Positions 25,929 to 33,385 of a DNA stretch of 64,000 nucleotides are shown here, one piece after another; position 1 is the stretch's first letter, and each line of letters begins with the position of its first letter. The DNA is from a virus: IMG/VR virus record IMGVR_UViG_3300036845_000456, positions 16,968-80,967 of that record, one strand, 5' to 3'. The position numbers and the translations under genes are program-made. Below the pieces are notes generated by a model. That model was given only the letters and a program-made list of their open reading frames with translations, did not search any database and was not told where the DNA came from.

Positions 25929-26157
25929 ACTTGAGCGGGCGCAGTGCAGCGGCGTCTTCCAATGTGATTTTCTTCCGCACCATCGTGCGCAACAGCAGCG
26001 CCACGAGTTTCGGCACGGCATGGCCGCCGCTGGCGTAGTAGCGCACGGTGCGCGGATCGATCCCGAGAAAGTGCCCGCACCCGACTTGGCTCAAGCCAAG
26101 TTTATCAAGTGCGAGATTGAATTCATCGGGGGACATGGGCAGCAGTTCGTTAGGCAT
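25927..26157 (-). CDS. Small helix-turn-helix protein
   Basis: A protein of 76 residues. LDKLGLSQVGCGHFLGIDPRTVRYYASG reads as a Cro/C1-type helix-turn-helix with recognition helix near DPRTVRYYA. A second helix bundle (VPKLVALLLRTMV) may dimerise. It probably binds DNA and regulates phage genes. ATG at 26157 follows AAACGAAAGGAC. Confidence 0.65.
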   Translation of the reverse strand: MPNELLPMSPDEFNLALDKLGLSQVGCGHFLGIDPRTVRYYASGGHAVPKLVALLLRTMVRKKITLEDAAALRPLK

Positions 26158-26240
26158 GGTGAAGTCCTTTCGTTTATAAGTCGGCTTGGCGATACGTGAG
26201 ACGCCGCTGTTTCTTCGGGTCAGCGCGTTCTGATCGCCAC

Positions 26241-26268
26241 GGCCCCGGGCGCTCCAACGTCCGGGGCC
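26241..26268 (-). promoter_or_regulatory. Leader hairpin with TTGGAG loop (copy 1)
   Basis: GGCCCCGGGCG pairs with CGTCCGGGGCC (one non-Watson-Crick position), with loop CTCCAA on the plus strand and TTGGAG in the minus-strand transcript. It lies between the minus-strand gene ending at 26274 and the next gene at 26157. Confidence 0.7.
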
Positions 26269-26273
26269 ACTCG

Positions 26274-26492
26274 CTATCGGAACCCTTCGATGAATGCCGC
26301 GACGCCGTTGCGGTCGCCATTGGCGGCGTACATGACGCCGATCATTGCCAGTTCCGGCCGACATGGCGGAAGCCCTGGATAATTTTGGTTCATGTCAGAG
26401 ATCATCGAGGCGACTGCATTGACGAGATCGCCGCGCTGCAAATATTCGCGGGCCCTGGCCTTACACCATTCCAACCGTTCGGCCTCTGTCAT
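26274..26492 (-). CDS. Small conserved phage protein
   Basis: A protein of 72 residues, helical: EWCKARAREYLQRGDLVNAV then MNQNYPGLPPCRPELAMIG and GDRNGVAAFIEGFR. This pattern recurs in alphaproteobacterial phages with unknown function. It is coupled by ATGA overlap to the gene upstream. Ribosome site GAAAGGC. Confidence 0.6.
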   Translation of the reverse strand: MTEAERLEWCKARAREYLQRGDLVNAVASMISDMNQNYPGLPPCRPELAMIGVMYAANGDRNGVAAFIEGFR

Positions 26493-26665
26493 GACAGGTG
26501 CCTTTCGTCTTCGCCGACGACAATCCGATGCGTCGCTTCATCGATGGTGACCGCAAGCTCAACCAGAGCTTCCACGATCAGCCGCGCCTCGAACGCGACT
26601 CGCCCCGACGTCGCCGTCTCGATCAGGGCCAGCCGGGCTTCGTGCCTTTCTTCCTTGGTTCGCAT
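26489..26665 (-). CDS. Very small helical protein
   Basis: A 58-residue protein read from the ATG at 26665 to a TGA overlapping the next start. It begins MRTKEERHEARLALIETATS and contains FEARLIVEALVELAVTIDEA, a charged helical pattern consistent with a coiled coil. The exact ATGA coupling to the next gene supports that it is real. Function unknown. Confidence 0.6.
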   Translation of the reverse strand: MRTKEERHEARLALIETATSGRVAFEARLIVEALVELAVTIDEATHRIVVGEDERHLS

Positions 26666-26671
26666 GGGGGT

Positions 26672-27079
26672 TCATCTCCGGTTGTTGGGGTGGGCTCGCA
26701 GCCACGTGCCGAGCTTGCCGCAAAACTGCTCGTCTGGGTGGCCGTCGCAGAACGCCTCGATCGAAGCCTCGATGTCCGCTTGCTGGGCCGCCTCCTGCCG
26801 CGAGGGAGGCCGTGGGCTGCGTGGCGGCGGCGGGGCTTGTGAGAGTGGCGGCGGGTCGGGCAACGCCTCTGTGCGCCGCTGCGGCGGCGCGGTATAGACT
26901 TCCGGCCCCGGACCGGGCGGGAGGAAGGCCACAGGAGGCCGTACAGGCACGGGCACGGGTGGCCAATAGGGTGACGACCGGCAACCCCACGGATCGCACA
27001 GGAGGACGCCAGCGCCCGGCGCCGGGCCTGCCGAGAGGGCGCCGAGCACGATGCCGGCAATGAGGGGGGCGAGGTTCAT
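26672..27079 (-). CDS. Proline-rich exported protein
   Basis: A protein of 135 residues with a short hydrophobic N-terminus (NLAPLIAGIVLGALSAGP) that may be a signal peptide, a Pro-rich middle with VPVPVRPPVAFLPP, and a helical C-terminal part with EASIEAFCDGHPDEQFCGKLGTW. Two cysteines in the last part could form a disulphide in the periplasm. Possible envelope role; function unknown. Confidence 0.55.
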   Translation of the reverse strand: MNLAPLIAGIVLGALSAGPAPGAGVLLCDPWGCRSSPYWPPVPVPVRPPVAFLPPGPGPEVYTAPPQRRTEALPDPPPLSQAPPPPRSPRPPSRQEAAQQADIEASIEAFCDGHPDEQFCGKLGTWLRAHPNNRR

Positions 27080-27303
27080 GGCACCGTCTCCCCGGGGGCA
27101 AAGGCGATGCTGAGCAGGCGCACGCCGTTACCGTTGCCGTCGTCGGTGTAGACCGTCATTTCCCGGCGCTGCGTGTGCGGGTCGATCTCGACCACGACGC
27201 GGGCGCGGATGTCGGCTTCCATGAGGGTCAGGTAGCGGTCGATCAGGACGTCGCGGTTGATCATGATCTCGTAGCGTCCAAGATTGGTAGGCTCGGTGCT
27301 CAT
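27076..27303 (-). CDS. Small protein of unknown function
   Basis: A protein of 75 residues, with DRYLTLMEADIRARVVVEID, TVYTDDGNGNG and ending LLSIAFAPGETVP. Coupled to both neighbours by 4-base overlaps. Ribosome site AAACGAAAGGAAAC precedes the ATG at 27303. No family recognised. Confidence 0.55.
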   Translation of the reverse strand: MSTEPTNLGRYEIMINRDVLIDRYLTLMEADIRARVVVEIDPHTQRREMTVYTDDGNGNGVRLLSIAFAPGETVP

Positions 27304-27716
27304 GTTGTTTCCTTTCGTTTGACTCGATGTCTCCAGTGATGCGTTGACCAGCCCGCGCGCGCAGCGGAGTAGCCCATGGCTTCAGCGCAATCGCCGTTGC
27401 AGAAGAACTCGTCCACGTAGGACTCGCCGTCCCAAGTCGTGTAGCTGTAGACGGTGCGGCGTCCACTTACGTGCCGCGTCCAGCGATTGTCGTAGATGTC
27501 TTCGGACGCGCGCTCGTGTTCCTCCTTCTCATAGTGGTACTTGACCGAGACGATTTGCTGATTGGTGCGCTTCTGTAGGTCCTCGCGCGTCACAAGTTCA
27601 GCGTCGAAGTCGAAGCGTCCCCTACCCATTGGGTGCTCAACGTAGTGCTGCGTTGTGTGCTTGCGGATCGGCTTGCCGCACATCCGGCAATATGGCTGAG
27701 TGTTTGATTTGAACAT
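27300..27716 (-). CDS. Zinc-ribbon-like protein of unknown function
   Basis: A protein of 138 residues from the ATG at 27716. It has CRMCGKPI near residue 10 and CNGDCAEAMG near residue 113, two CxxC-type pairs that could bind one zinc. The middle is charged and helical. I prefer 27716 over an upstream in-frame start because the upstream part overlaps the preceding winged-helix gene. Confidence 0.6.
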   Translation of the reverse strand: MFKSNTQPYCRMCGKPIRKHTTQHYVEHPMGRGRFDFDAELVTREDLQKRTNQQIVSVKYHYEKEEHERASEDIYDNRWTRHVSGRRTVYSYTTWDGESYVDEFFCNGDCAEAMGYSAARAGWSTHHWRHRVKRKETT

Positions 27717-27718
27717 CG

Positions 27719-27961
27719 TCAGTGCGTCTCCGCTTTGAGAGCCTTGCGGCCGTGGTCGGTGATGGTCACCCACAGGATCGGCCATCCGTAGGGAGGCCGG
27801 ATGCGACGTTCATGGGGATGGATCAGGCCGCGCTCGATCAGGCAAAAGAGCGTGGCCGGCTTGACGTCGTGGCGGGTGACCAAGTTGAACTCGGTCGCCC
27901 CGGTCGGGCAGCCGTTGAGAATGTTGAGCACGATGTGCTCAGACTCTGTCAGGGTTTTCAT
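27719..27961 (-). CDS. Winged-helix-like small DNA-binding protein
   Basis: A protein of 80 residues. LTESEHIVLNILNG is followed by HDVKPATLFCLIERGLIHPH and a beta wing (GWPILWVTITDHGRKAL), the usual order of a winged helix. It may regulate transcription. It begins at ATG 27961. Confidence 0.55.
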   Translation of the reverse strand: MKTLTESEHIVLNILNGCPTGATEFNLVTRHDVKPATLFCLIERGLIHPHERRIRPPYGWPILWVTITDHGRKALKAETH

Positions 27962-27968
27962 TTGATGA

Positions 27969-28337
27969 TCATCCCTGACACGTCGTGTACGGCAGGAATG
28001 CCCAACCCGTACCGATCGGCGATTGCACAAACCCCCAGTTGCCTGAGACGTCGAGCAACGCGAGCGCTGTACCGGGCGGCAGCGCGCCGACGATCGGACC
28101 ATTGGGAACGACGCGCAGATTCAGCCACACCCACGGCGGCCCGATGACGATGCATACGGGCGGCGGGGGAGGCGGTGGCGCGACGATGACCGGCGGTGGT
28201 GCCACGACTACAGGCGGCGGCGTTACGACGATCGGTGGTGGCGTCACCACAAAGGGCGGCGGTTGAATGACCACTTGCGCGGTGGTCGCGCCCGTCAACG
28301 CCAGCAGCGCGGCGAGCGCAGTCAGAGTGCGTTTCAT
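27969..28337 (-). CDS. Exported SH3-like protein with proline-rich stalk
   Basis: A protein of 122 residues. Residues 1-20 (KRTLTALAALLALTGATTA) are a clear signal peptide. Residues 21-65 are a Pro/Val repeat (PPPFVVTPPPIVVTPPPVVV). The C-terminal 55 residues resemble a bacterial SH3 domain (LNLRVVPNGPIVGALPPG, then GNWGFVQSPIGTGWAFL). It probably acts in the periplasm, perhaps binding cell wall. ATG at 28337 follows GGAGGAAC and a TTGGAG-loop hairpin. Confidence 0.65.
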   Translation of the reverse strand: MKRTLTALAALLALTGATTAQVVIQPPPFVVTPPPIVVTPPPVVVAPPPVIVAPPPPPPPVCIVIGPPWVWLNLRVVPNGPIVGALPPGTALALLDVSGNWGFVQSPIGTGWAFLPYTTCQG

Positions 28338-28359
28338 TTGATATGTTCCTCCGGGTTCG

Positions 28360-28421
28360 CCCGGCGCTCCAACGCCGGGGATGCAGCAGCGCATCATGGG
28401 GCCCCGCTCCAAATGGGGCCC
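28360..28421 (-). promoter_or_regulatory. Double leader hairpin with TTGGAG loops (copies 2 and 3)
   Basis: CCCGGCG (28360-28366) pairs with CGCCGGG (28373-28379) around the loop CTCCAA. GGGCCCC (28399-28405) pairs with GGGGCCC (28415-28421) around GCTCCAAAT. In the minus-strand transcript both loops show TTGGAG. Between them GATGC and GCATC can form a third small stem. The layout resembles that at 29387-29453. Confidence 0.7.
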
Positions 28422-28431
28422 GGTGCTACGC

Positions 28432-28581
28432 TCACCATCTTTTTTTGAATGAAGATTTACGCTTGATCGCTCGCGTGTTGCAGAGTCGAATTCCGGTTTT
28501 CCTATCGAGAAAATAGACGCGGACTTTCCCGGGTTGGAACTTTTCCACATGAAATTGGAAACGAGTTGCTGCTTTGGTCAT
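28432..28581 (-). CDS. Small basic protein
   Basis: A 49-residue protein from the ATG at 28581, with AGGAGC before it. Highly basic: FHVEKFQPGKVRVYFLDRKTG, then RAIKRKSSFKKRW. Possibly nucleic-acid binding. Overlaps the upstream gene by 4 bases. Confidence 0.5.
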   Translation of the reverse strand: MTKAATRFQFHVEKFQPGKVRVYFLDRKTGIRLCNTRAIKRKSSFKKRW

Positions 28582-28787
28582 TGCTTGCTCCTGGGTTTTA
28601 GCTGTTCGAGCCGGGCGAATAGTCTCTGAATGCATTCGACAGCGGCTCGCTCGCCCTTGAGGCCGAATTGCTTGAGCACGCGCCGGAAGTCATAGGCCGG
28701 CGCGTGGTGCTGCCCGCACACCGCGCAGAGATTGACGCGGAAGTGGCGCCTGCGGGGCGCGGGCAGCGCGATCGGTTCGAAGGTCAT
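28578..28787 (-). CDS. Small CxxC protein
   Basis: A protein of 69 residues with VNLCAVCGQHHAPAYDF, a CxxC-HH metal-binding-like motif, followed by a basic helix (RVLKQFGLKGERAAVECIQRL). Overlaps both neighbours by 4 bases. Function unknown. Confidence 0.5.
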   Translation of the reverse strand: MTFEPIALPAPRRRHFRVNLCAVCGQHHAPAYDFRRVLKQFGLKGERAAVECIQRLFARLEQLKPRSKQ

Positions 28788-29359
28788 CGCAACCGGTCGC
28801 CGCGCGGTGCACTGGTGGTGCCAAGCACGTTGCCGCGCGCGTCGTAGTCCTTGGTGGTGTTGCCGGTTGTTGTTGACGTGCCACGGCTGTTGCCACGGGC
28901 GTCATAGAACCGGTTCGAGCCGTCGCCTTGCGGCACGACCGTGCCGATGCTGCGGCCGTCCGGCGCGTAGACCCGGCTTTGCTCGGCCGCCCCCGCGTTC
29001 GTGACTATGGCCAGCAAGAGCAATCCCGCCAGCATGACTCCGACCAACGATAGCCAGAACCACATCGCGGTTCTGCTCATGGGCTCGATGTAGGCAGGCT
29101 CCATGCTGACCGGTCGCGGCTTGACGATCTCGCCGGTTGACCAATCGACGGCCTTCCAATTCACGCCACGTTGCGGCTGCGGCTGCCACTGACGATCGGG
29201 ATTGGTCCCGAGCAACAGCAGCAACAACCACGCCAACAGCGGCGAGATCAGGACAGCTAGGACGAACCAACCGAAACCGGAGCGTTGATAGTGACGTGTG
29301 GCCGCAATGCTGACGGCGATTGCGAACACGATCCAGATGATGAAGCAGACGAATGACAT
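28784..29359 (-). CDS. Membrane protein with YD-like repeat tail
   Basis: A protein of 191 residues from the ATG at 29359. It has three hydrophobic helices: residues 1-18 (SFVCFIIWIVFAIAVSIAA), about 30-50 (FVLAVLISPLLAWLLLLLLG) and about 98-122 (FWLSLVGVMLAGLLLLAIV). The end has tyrosine-glycine repeats (FYDARGNSRGTSTTTGN then DYDARGNVLGT). Likely an inner membrane protein with a small exposed tail. Function unknown. Confidence 0.6.
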   Translation of the reverse strand: MSFVCFIIWIVFAIAVSIAATRHYQRSGFGWFVLAVLISPLLAWLLLLLLGTNPDRQWQPQPQRGVNWKAVDWSTGEIVKPRPVSMEPAYIEPMSRTAMWFWLSLVGVMLAGLLLLAIVTNAGAAEQSRVYAPDGRSIGTVVPQGDGSNRFYDARGNSRGTSTTTGNTTKDYDARGNVLGTTSAPRGDRLR

Positions 29360-29386
29360 TGTCGTTTTCCTTCGGGGTTTGATTGA

Positions 29387-29453
29387 CCGGCGACTCCAAT
29401 CGCCGGGATGCGAGCGCATCATGGAGTCCGTCGCACACGGACTCGGTGCTGCA
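29387..29453 (-). promoter_or_regulatory. Leader hairpin with TTGGAG loop (copy 4) plus a second stem
   Basis: CCGGCGA (29387-29393) pairs with TCGCCGG (29400-29406) around CTCCAA. Further along, GAGTCCGT pairs with ACGGACTC around 29424-29444, and GATGCG pairs with CGCATC. The string AGCGCATCATGG is shared with the leader at 28389-28400, so the two leaders appear duplicated. Confidence 0.65.
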
Positions 29454-29471
29454 CTTTTAGGTTTGTCTGAT

Positions 29472-29612
29472 TTAGCCGAACAACTGCCCGATGAAGGTGA
29501 TCAAATCCACAATCGAGAGCAGGGTGGCCCACTTGAACGGGCCTTTGATCCGCTTCGGATCGGCGCGGTAGTCCTCGCTGAGTTGTTGTAGTGGCGACTT
29601 ACGCTTTTCCAT
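29472..29612 (-). CDS. Small membrane protein
   Basis: A protein of 46 residues from the ATG at 29612. A charged N-terminus (KRKSPLQQLSEDYRADPKR) is followed by a hydrophobic helix (WATLLSIVDLITFIGQLFG). One-pass membrane peptide. Overlaps the previous gene by 14 bases. Function unknown. Confidence 0.5.
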   Translation of the reverse strand: MEKRKSPLQQLSEDYRADPKRIKGPFKWATLLSIVDLITFIGQLFG

Positions 29613-29802
29613 GTTCAGGTTCCTTCGCGGTTTGAGCCCACGTCTTCGGCAGAAAGCCTTCCTTGCACAGCCAGCTATCGAGCGCGCCGAATAGCTCGGC
29701 CATCTCGACGGCCATGTCGGTGCAATCGTCGTCCGCGTCATAGGCGGCGTTGATCTCTCCGATTAGCTCACGCAATCGGGTTAGTGTTGCTTCCGGGTCC
29801 AT
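29599..29802 (-). CDS. Small acidic protein of unknown function
   Basis: A protein of 67 residues from the ATG at 29802, preceded by CCGAAGGAG. Helical and acidic: ATLTRLRELIGEINAAYDAD, then VEMAELFGALDSWLCKEGFL. Its 5' end overlaps the tail of the upstream gene by 35 bases in another frame, so the exact start is uncertain. Confidence 0.5.
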   Translation of the reverse strand: MDPEATLTRLRELIGEINAAYDADDDCTDMAVEMAELFGALDSWLCKEGFLPKTWAQTAKEPEHGKA

Positions 29803-30307
29803 GTTCGACTCCTTCGGGTGGATTGGGATAGAGCGGTCCGTCGCTCTCGTAGATGTAGCGGCGTTCACCGGTAGCCTGAAAGTGTTGCTCATTCTTCGCC
29901 AAGCGAGCCGCACGCGTGTCGCTGCGATCGGCAATGTAGGCGTCGATCTTAGCAACGACGCGCTTCAGTTCCTCGTGGGCGTGGTTCGAGCCCGTAAGGA
30001 TGTCGCGCGCCAACTGGGCAAGCACAGATGCGTACTTGTGTTCAGTCCAATGCTTGCGATTCTTTGCAGTGCGCTCGCAGATGCTTTCGTACACTTCCTG
30101 CTCGCTGGGATAGTTGAGCCGCGCGGCCTTGTGCTTTGCCTCATTGATGTTTTTGGCAAAGCCAAGCCGCTCGTTGTAGTACACGCTATCGATGCGCCAG
30201 CCGGTGTTGCCGTTGCGGTCGATCATCGCTACGGCCATGCCGTTCTGGCGAACGCCGTAACGGGCATTGATGCCGACACCATCGATGTGGTGAAGTGTGA
30301 TGCTCAT
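29768..30307 (-). CDS. Conserved hypothetical protein
   Basis: A protein of 179 residues that begins SITLHHIDGVGINARYGVRQ and contains VYYNERLGFAKNINEAKHKA, then a long helical middle. The end is Pro/Gly-rich (PLYPNPPEGVEHGPG). Ribosome site CCGGAGGG precedes the ATG at 30307. No family recognised. Confidence 0.55.
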   Translation of the reverse strand: MSITLHHIDGVGINARYGVRQNGMAVAMIDRNGNTGWRIDSVYYNERLGFAKNINEAKHKAARLNYPSEQEVYESICERTAKNRKHWTEHKYASVLAQLARDILTGSNHAHEELKRVVAKIDAYIADRSDTRAARLAKNEQHFQATGERRYIYESDGPLYPNPPEGVEHGPGSNTNPIA

Positions 30308-30328
30308 TCAGAAACCCTCCGGTTTGAA

Positions 30329-30344
30329 CCGCACTCCAATGCGG
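30329..30344 (-). promoter_or_regulatory. Leader hairpin with TTGGAG loop (copy 5)
   Basis: CCGCA pairs with TGCGG around the loop CTCCAA (plus strand), which is TTGGAG in the minus-strand transcript. It lies 22 bases before the start at 30307. Confidence 0.6.
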
Positions 30345-30357
30345 CGCTCCTGTTTGT

Positions 30358-30840
30358 TCAAAGCGGCCGTTGTTTGAGGCCGGGCGCCTTGAAGTTGTGA
30401 TCATAGTTCACGTCACGGCTGTCGAAGCCGAGCGGGAAACGCCATGTCGGATCGCGATAGCCCCACAGATGAAACTTGTTGGACGTATCGACCTTGCGGC
30501 TTTCCGCCGGGTATAGTTCGACGGCTTCGCACTCGGCGCCGAGCAATTGGTTCTTGATCTCTTGCAAGTGCCGCCAGTCGCGAATGATCGCACCGTCGCG
30601 GCGGCGGATGTTCAGATGCAGCAAGCCCGCATTGTCATGATGGCGCACTTGCACCTGATAGAGATCATTGAGCCAATATTCGCAGCCCGCCTCGTATTCA
30701 TCGAGCCGAGCCTTCGCTTCCGTTTCGCTCACGTTCCATAGCTTGGCGGCATAGGCCAGACTTTCGCCCGGCTCGATGCTCGGCCGCGACGCTGGTCTGA
30801 GCGGAGTCCAGTGTCGCGGCTTTTTGCTTCCGTTGGACAT
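30358..30840 (-). CDS. DUF7694-like conserved phage protein
   Basis: A protein of 160 residues. LHLNIRRRDGAIIRDWRHLQ, then KNQLLGAECEAVELYPAESR and KFHLWGYRDPTWRFPLGFD, match a phage family of unknown function that has a compact alpha/beta core. It precedes the DUF3150-like gene and is probably co-transcribed with it. Confidence 0.65.
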   Translation of the reverse strand: MSNGSKKPRHWTPLRPASRPSIEPGESLAYAAKLWNVSETEAKARLDEYEAGCEYWLNDLYQVQVRHHDNAGLLHLNIRRRDGAIIRDWRHLQEIKNQLLGAECEAVELYPAESRKVDTSNKFHLWGYRDPTWRFPLGFDSRDVNYDHNFKAPGLKQRPL

Positions 30841-30842
30841 GT

Positions 30843-31739
30843 CTAAGACATGAACCTGGAGACATCAGCCAAGATTTCCTCGGCTGACTTCTGCACGACG
30901 GCGCGAACGTCATCGTTGTTGCGGAGAACCGGCGCTTCCTCCGCGCAAAGTTCGTGCTTGATCCGCTCGGTGATCGCGGTCAGCGCCGGATCATCTTGCA
31001 GATTGAAGGCTGGCAACAAGTCGGCAAGCTCGCGTACGTTGGCGACCAGCGAGTCGGTGAAGAACTTGCGGCCTTCGCCTTCGCCGTTGGTCTTGTACTC
31101 GCCGAGCTTCTTGGCCATGTGCCCGACCACCTTGGTGATCTGGTCAACGGTGTCGCGCGTCGAGCGAACCTCCGCTTGCTCGGACGCCGCCGTGATCTCG
31201 GCGCGGATGTCGGCAACCGTGTCGGCATCCAGCACGTCGGACCGGAAGTCGTCCGCCTCGGGCAGCGGCATGAAGGTCAAGTCGAGCTTGAACTTCGTGC
31301 GGATTTCATCGGCGCTCGGGTAGTCTTCGGCCTTCCACAAGCCGTTGAGTCTCTGCTTGGCTTCCTCCACGAATATCGGATAGTCGCGGCAGAAGTCGTC
31401 GGCAGCCGTATGAAAGTCCCGTTTGATCTCGCGGAACTGGCCGGTGAACTTCGCGTACAGCACATTCGGCAGAATGCGCGGGCCTTCATCGGCCCACGGC
31501 TTGGTCATGCGATAGTGCAAGTCGCGCGCCCGGCTGACCAACTCGGTCAGGCGCTTCAGCCGCTCGGCGTTGAGCAGCAACTTGTTGTAACGCCCGGCGT
31601 CGGCGCTCGCATTGTGCGCCTGATTGACTTCGTCGGTCACCTTCTTATCGAGGCGACGCGCCGTCCACATCGAGATGTTGACGGCGACAAGCACCGCCTT
31701 CCGCGACAGCGGCGAGGCGATTTTGGTGTTGGCTAACAT
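30843..31739 (-). CDS. DUF3150-like protein of the MoxR-VWA cluster
   Basis: A protein of 298 residues, largely helical, without catalytic motifs. Phrases near residue 100-120 (FREIKRDFHTAADDFCRDY) and YPSADEIRTKFKLDLTFMPL agree with DUF3150 proteins, which are often encoded beside a MoxR-type ATPase and a VWA protein. They probably form the third component of a remodelling complex. The next two genes upstream are exactly these partners. Confidence 0.6.
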   Translation of the reverse strand: MLANTKIASPLSRKAVLVAVNISMWTARRLDKKVTDEVNQAHNASADAGRYNKLLLNAERLKRLTELVSRARDLHYRMTKPWADEGPRILPNVLYAKFTGQFREIKRDFHTAADDFCRDYPIFVEEAKQRLNGLWKAEDYPSADEIRTKFKLDLTFMPLPEADDFRSDVLDADTVADIRAEITAASEQAEVRSTRDTVDQITKVVGHMAKKLGEYKTNGEGEGRKFFTDSLVANVRELADLLPAFNLQDDPALTAITERIKHELCAEEAPVLRNNDDVRAVVQKSAEEILADVSRFMS

Positions 31740-31794
31740 GGTAGGCTCTCCGTTTTGTTTGGTAGGCTGAAGGTTGAAGGGGAAACGGGACGGA

Positions 31795-33366
31795 CTAGGC
31801 GTCCGTCCCGACGTCGATCACGTCGCCCCAAGGCAACGTGCTTTTCAGGTAGGTCACGATGCGAGGGTCGCCATACGCCGCCCAAAGGACGGGCGCCTGC
31901 GGTTCCGGGCCAGGGTCGCCAATCTCAAGATCGGTCAGCGCCACGATCAGCGAGCAGTCTGGATCGTTTTCATCAATCCACTGGAACGCTGGTCGCAAGT
32001 CCGTGCCGCCACGGCCGACCGCCTTGAACTCGACTTGGTCGCCGTCGAGATAGCGATCGACCGCATTGACCCGCGTGTCGTTGTAGACGACCACGGCTTC
32101 CGAGATGATGCCCGCGTCCATCGCCGCCTGAACCTCGTTGCCGACTTTGTTCAGGACGTCGTCAGACATGGACAGCGACGTATCAACAAGAAACGCGACT
32201 TTGTTGATGCCGTCGCGCTGCGTGCCGGGCAGCACGAACCCGGTGTGTGCGAACCGGCGATTCGGTCGGTTCCACGTTTCTGAGCGGCTGGCGCCCGCGT
32301 CGAAAAACTGGCGCATTTCTTCGCGCCAATCCTCGGTCGGCGTCTTGCGCCGCTCAAGTTCCGACTCCCAATGGCCGGGCAAGCAGCCGGCCTTCTTGGC
32401 GAGCGCAGCGGCTTGATGCGCGATGACGTCCCAATGCGCGTCGAGATCGGGGGCCTGTTCAGCGGGCGCGTCGAGCACGCCACCGCAATCCCAAGCCTGT
32501 TGCTCATAGCCGGGGCGCGGCGTAGCATTGCCCTCCCCGTCAGCGTCTGCGTCCTCGCCCACGTCCTCGCCGACGTCAGCGCCGTCGCCTTCGCCTTCGT
32601 TAGTGCCGCCGTCCTCGTCACCGTCGTTGCCCTCGTCGCCGTCTTCGTTTTCGTCAACGTCGCCGTCACCGCCAGCGCCATCGGCACCGTCGTCGGCATC
32701 GCCGTCGTCAACGTCGCCGCCGTCGGCATCGTCCGCGTCACTGTCTGCGTCACCGTCAGCGTTTGCGTCAGCGGCTTCGTCTTCGTCACCGGCATCGCCG
32801 TCGTCACCGTCAGCGTCATCGGCAACGTCGTCGTCAGCGTCTCCGTCTTCGTTGCTGCCAGCGTCATCGCCATCGTCTGCGTCCACGGCATCGTCTTCGT
32901 CACCGCCAGCGTCATCGGCAGCGTCTTCTTGTTGCTGCTGTTGCTGTTCCTCGATTTCCAAGACGCGGTAGATGTCTTCGGTCGCCATGCCGGCAAACTC
33001 GGGACGGTTCAGCACCCAATCGGGGAGCTTGAACCCTTCCGCGAGAATGTCAGGGTTGATCGAATAATCGCACGCCTTGTTCCAACGCAGCGGATCGCGC
33101 CCACGGCGCCGCGTCGAATGGTGGCGGGCATCGTGTTCGCTTTCGTGAACTTGGATGCCTTCCAGGAACTCTTGCGACAACTCGCAAACGAATTGCGGGT
33201 TGTAGTAGTGTTTGATCGAGTCGGTGGCCATGCGTGGAATTGACCAGCATGGCACCGGCTCGACGTTCGCGACCAGCACGCCATAAAACTTGCGTGCTTG
33301 AATGATGGCCGCGCGCGCCTTCATCACCTTGTCTTTGGCGACGCGCTCCATTTCGAGGCGGTTCAT
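31795..33366 (-). CDS. VWA-domain / metallopeptidase-like protein (DUF2201-type) with acidic repeat
   Basis: A protein of 523 residues. Residues 74-83 (HESEHDARHH) resemble an HExxH-type metal site. Residues 146-280 are an Asp/Ala/Gly repeat (encoded by a hexamer repeat on the DNA). The C-terminal part has a VWA domain with the MIDAS-like DTSLSMS near residue 400 and RGGTDLRPAFQWIDENDPD. Such proteins work with MoxR ATPases to load metal or remodel complexes. A long-chain acidic segment inside may be a flexible linker. ATG at 33366 follows a GGAG site. Confidence 0.68.
   Translation of the reverse strand: MNRLEMERVAKDKVMKARAAIIQARKFYGVLVANVEPVPCWSIPRMATDSIKHYYNPQFVCELSQEFLEGIQVHESEHDARHHSTRRRGRDPLRWNKACDYSINPDILAEGFKLPDWVLNRPEFAGMATEDIYRVLEIEEQQQQQQEDAADDAGGDEDDAVDADDGDDAGSNEDGDADDDVADDADGDDGDAGDEDEAADANADGDADSDADDADGGDVDDGDADDGADGAGGDGDVDENEDGDEGNDGDEDGGTNEGEGDGADVGEDVGEDADADGEGNATPRPGYEQQAWDCGGVLDAPAEQAPDLDAHWDVIAHQAAALAKKAGCLPGHWESELERRKTPTEDWREEMRQFFDAGASRSETWNRPNRRFAHTGFVLPGTQRDGINKVAFLVDTSLSMSDDVLNKVGNEVQAAMDAGIISEAVVVYNDTRVNAVDRYLDGDQVEFKAVGRGGTDLRPAFQWIDENDPDCSLIVALTDLEIGDPGPEPQAPVLWAAYGDPRIVTYLKSTLPWGDVIDVGTDA
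32533..32925. repeat. Degenerate hexamer repeat (GYCNNC, plus strand), locus A
   Basis: About 390 bases read on the plus strand as tandem GYC NNC (for example GTCACCGTCAGC, GCCAGCGTCATC) with no exact long copy. On the minus strand this codes for the acidic Asp/Ala run of the VWA protein. The same pattern occurs at loci B, C and D. There is no fixed unit longer than six bases. Confidence 0.7.
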
Positions 33367-33385
33367 TTCTGACTCCGGGTTTGTT

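Noticed and set aside
32371-33243. Long plus-strand frame (Val/Ala/Thr-rich, looks like a membrane protein)
   Set aside because: It is the antisense of the VWA gene, whose VWA and metal-site motifs are clear. The hydrophobic look comes from the GYC NNC repeat.
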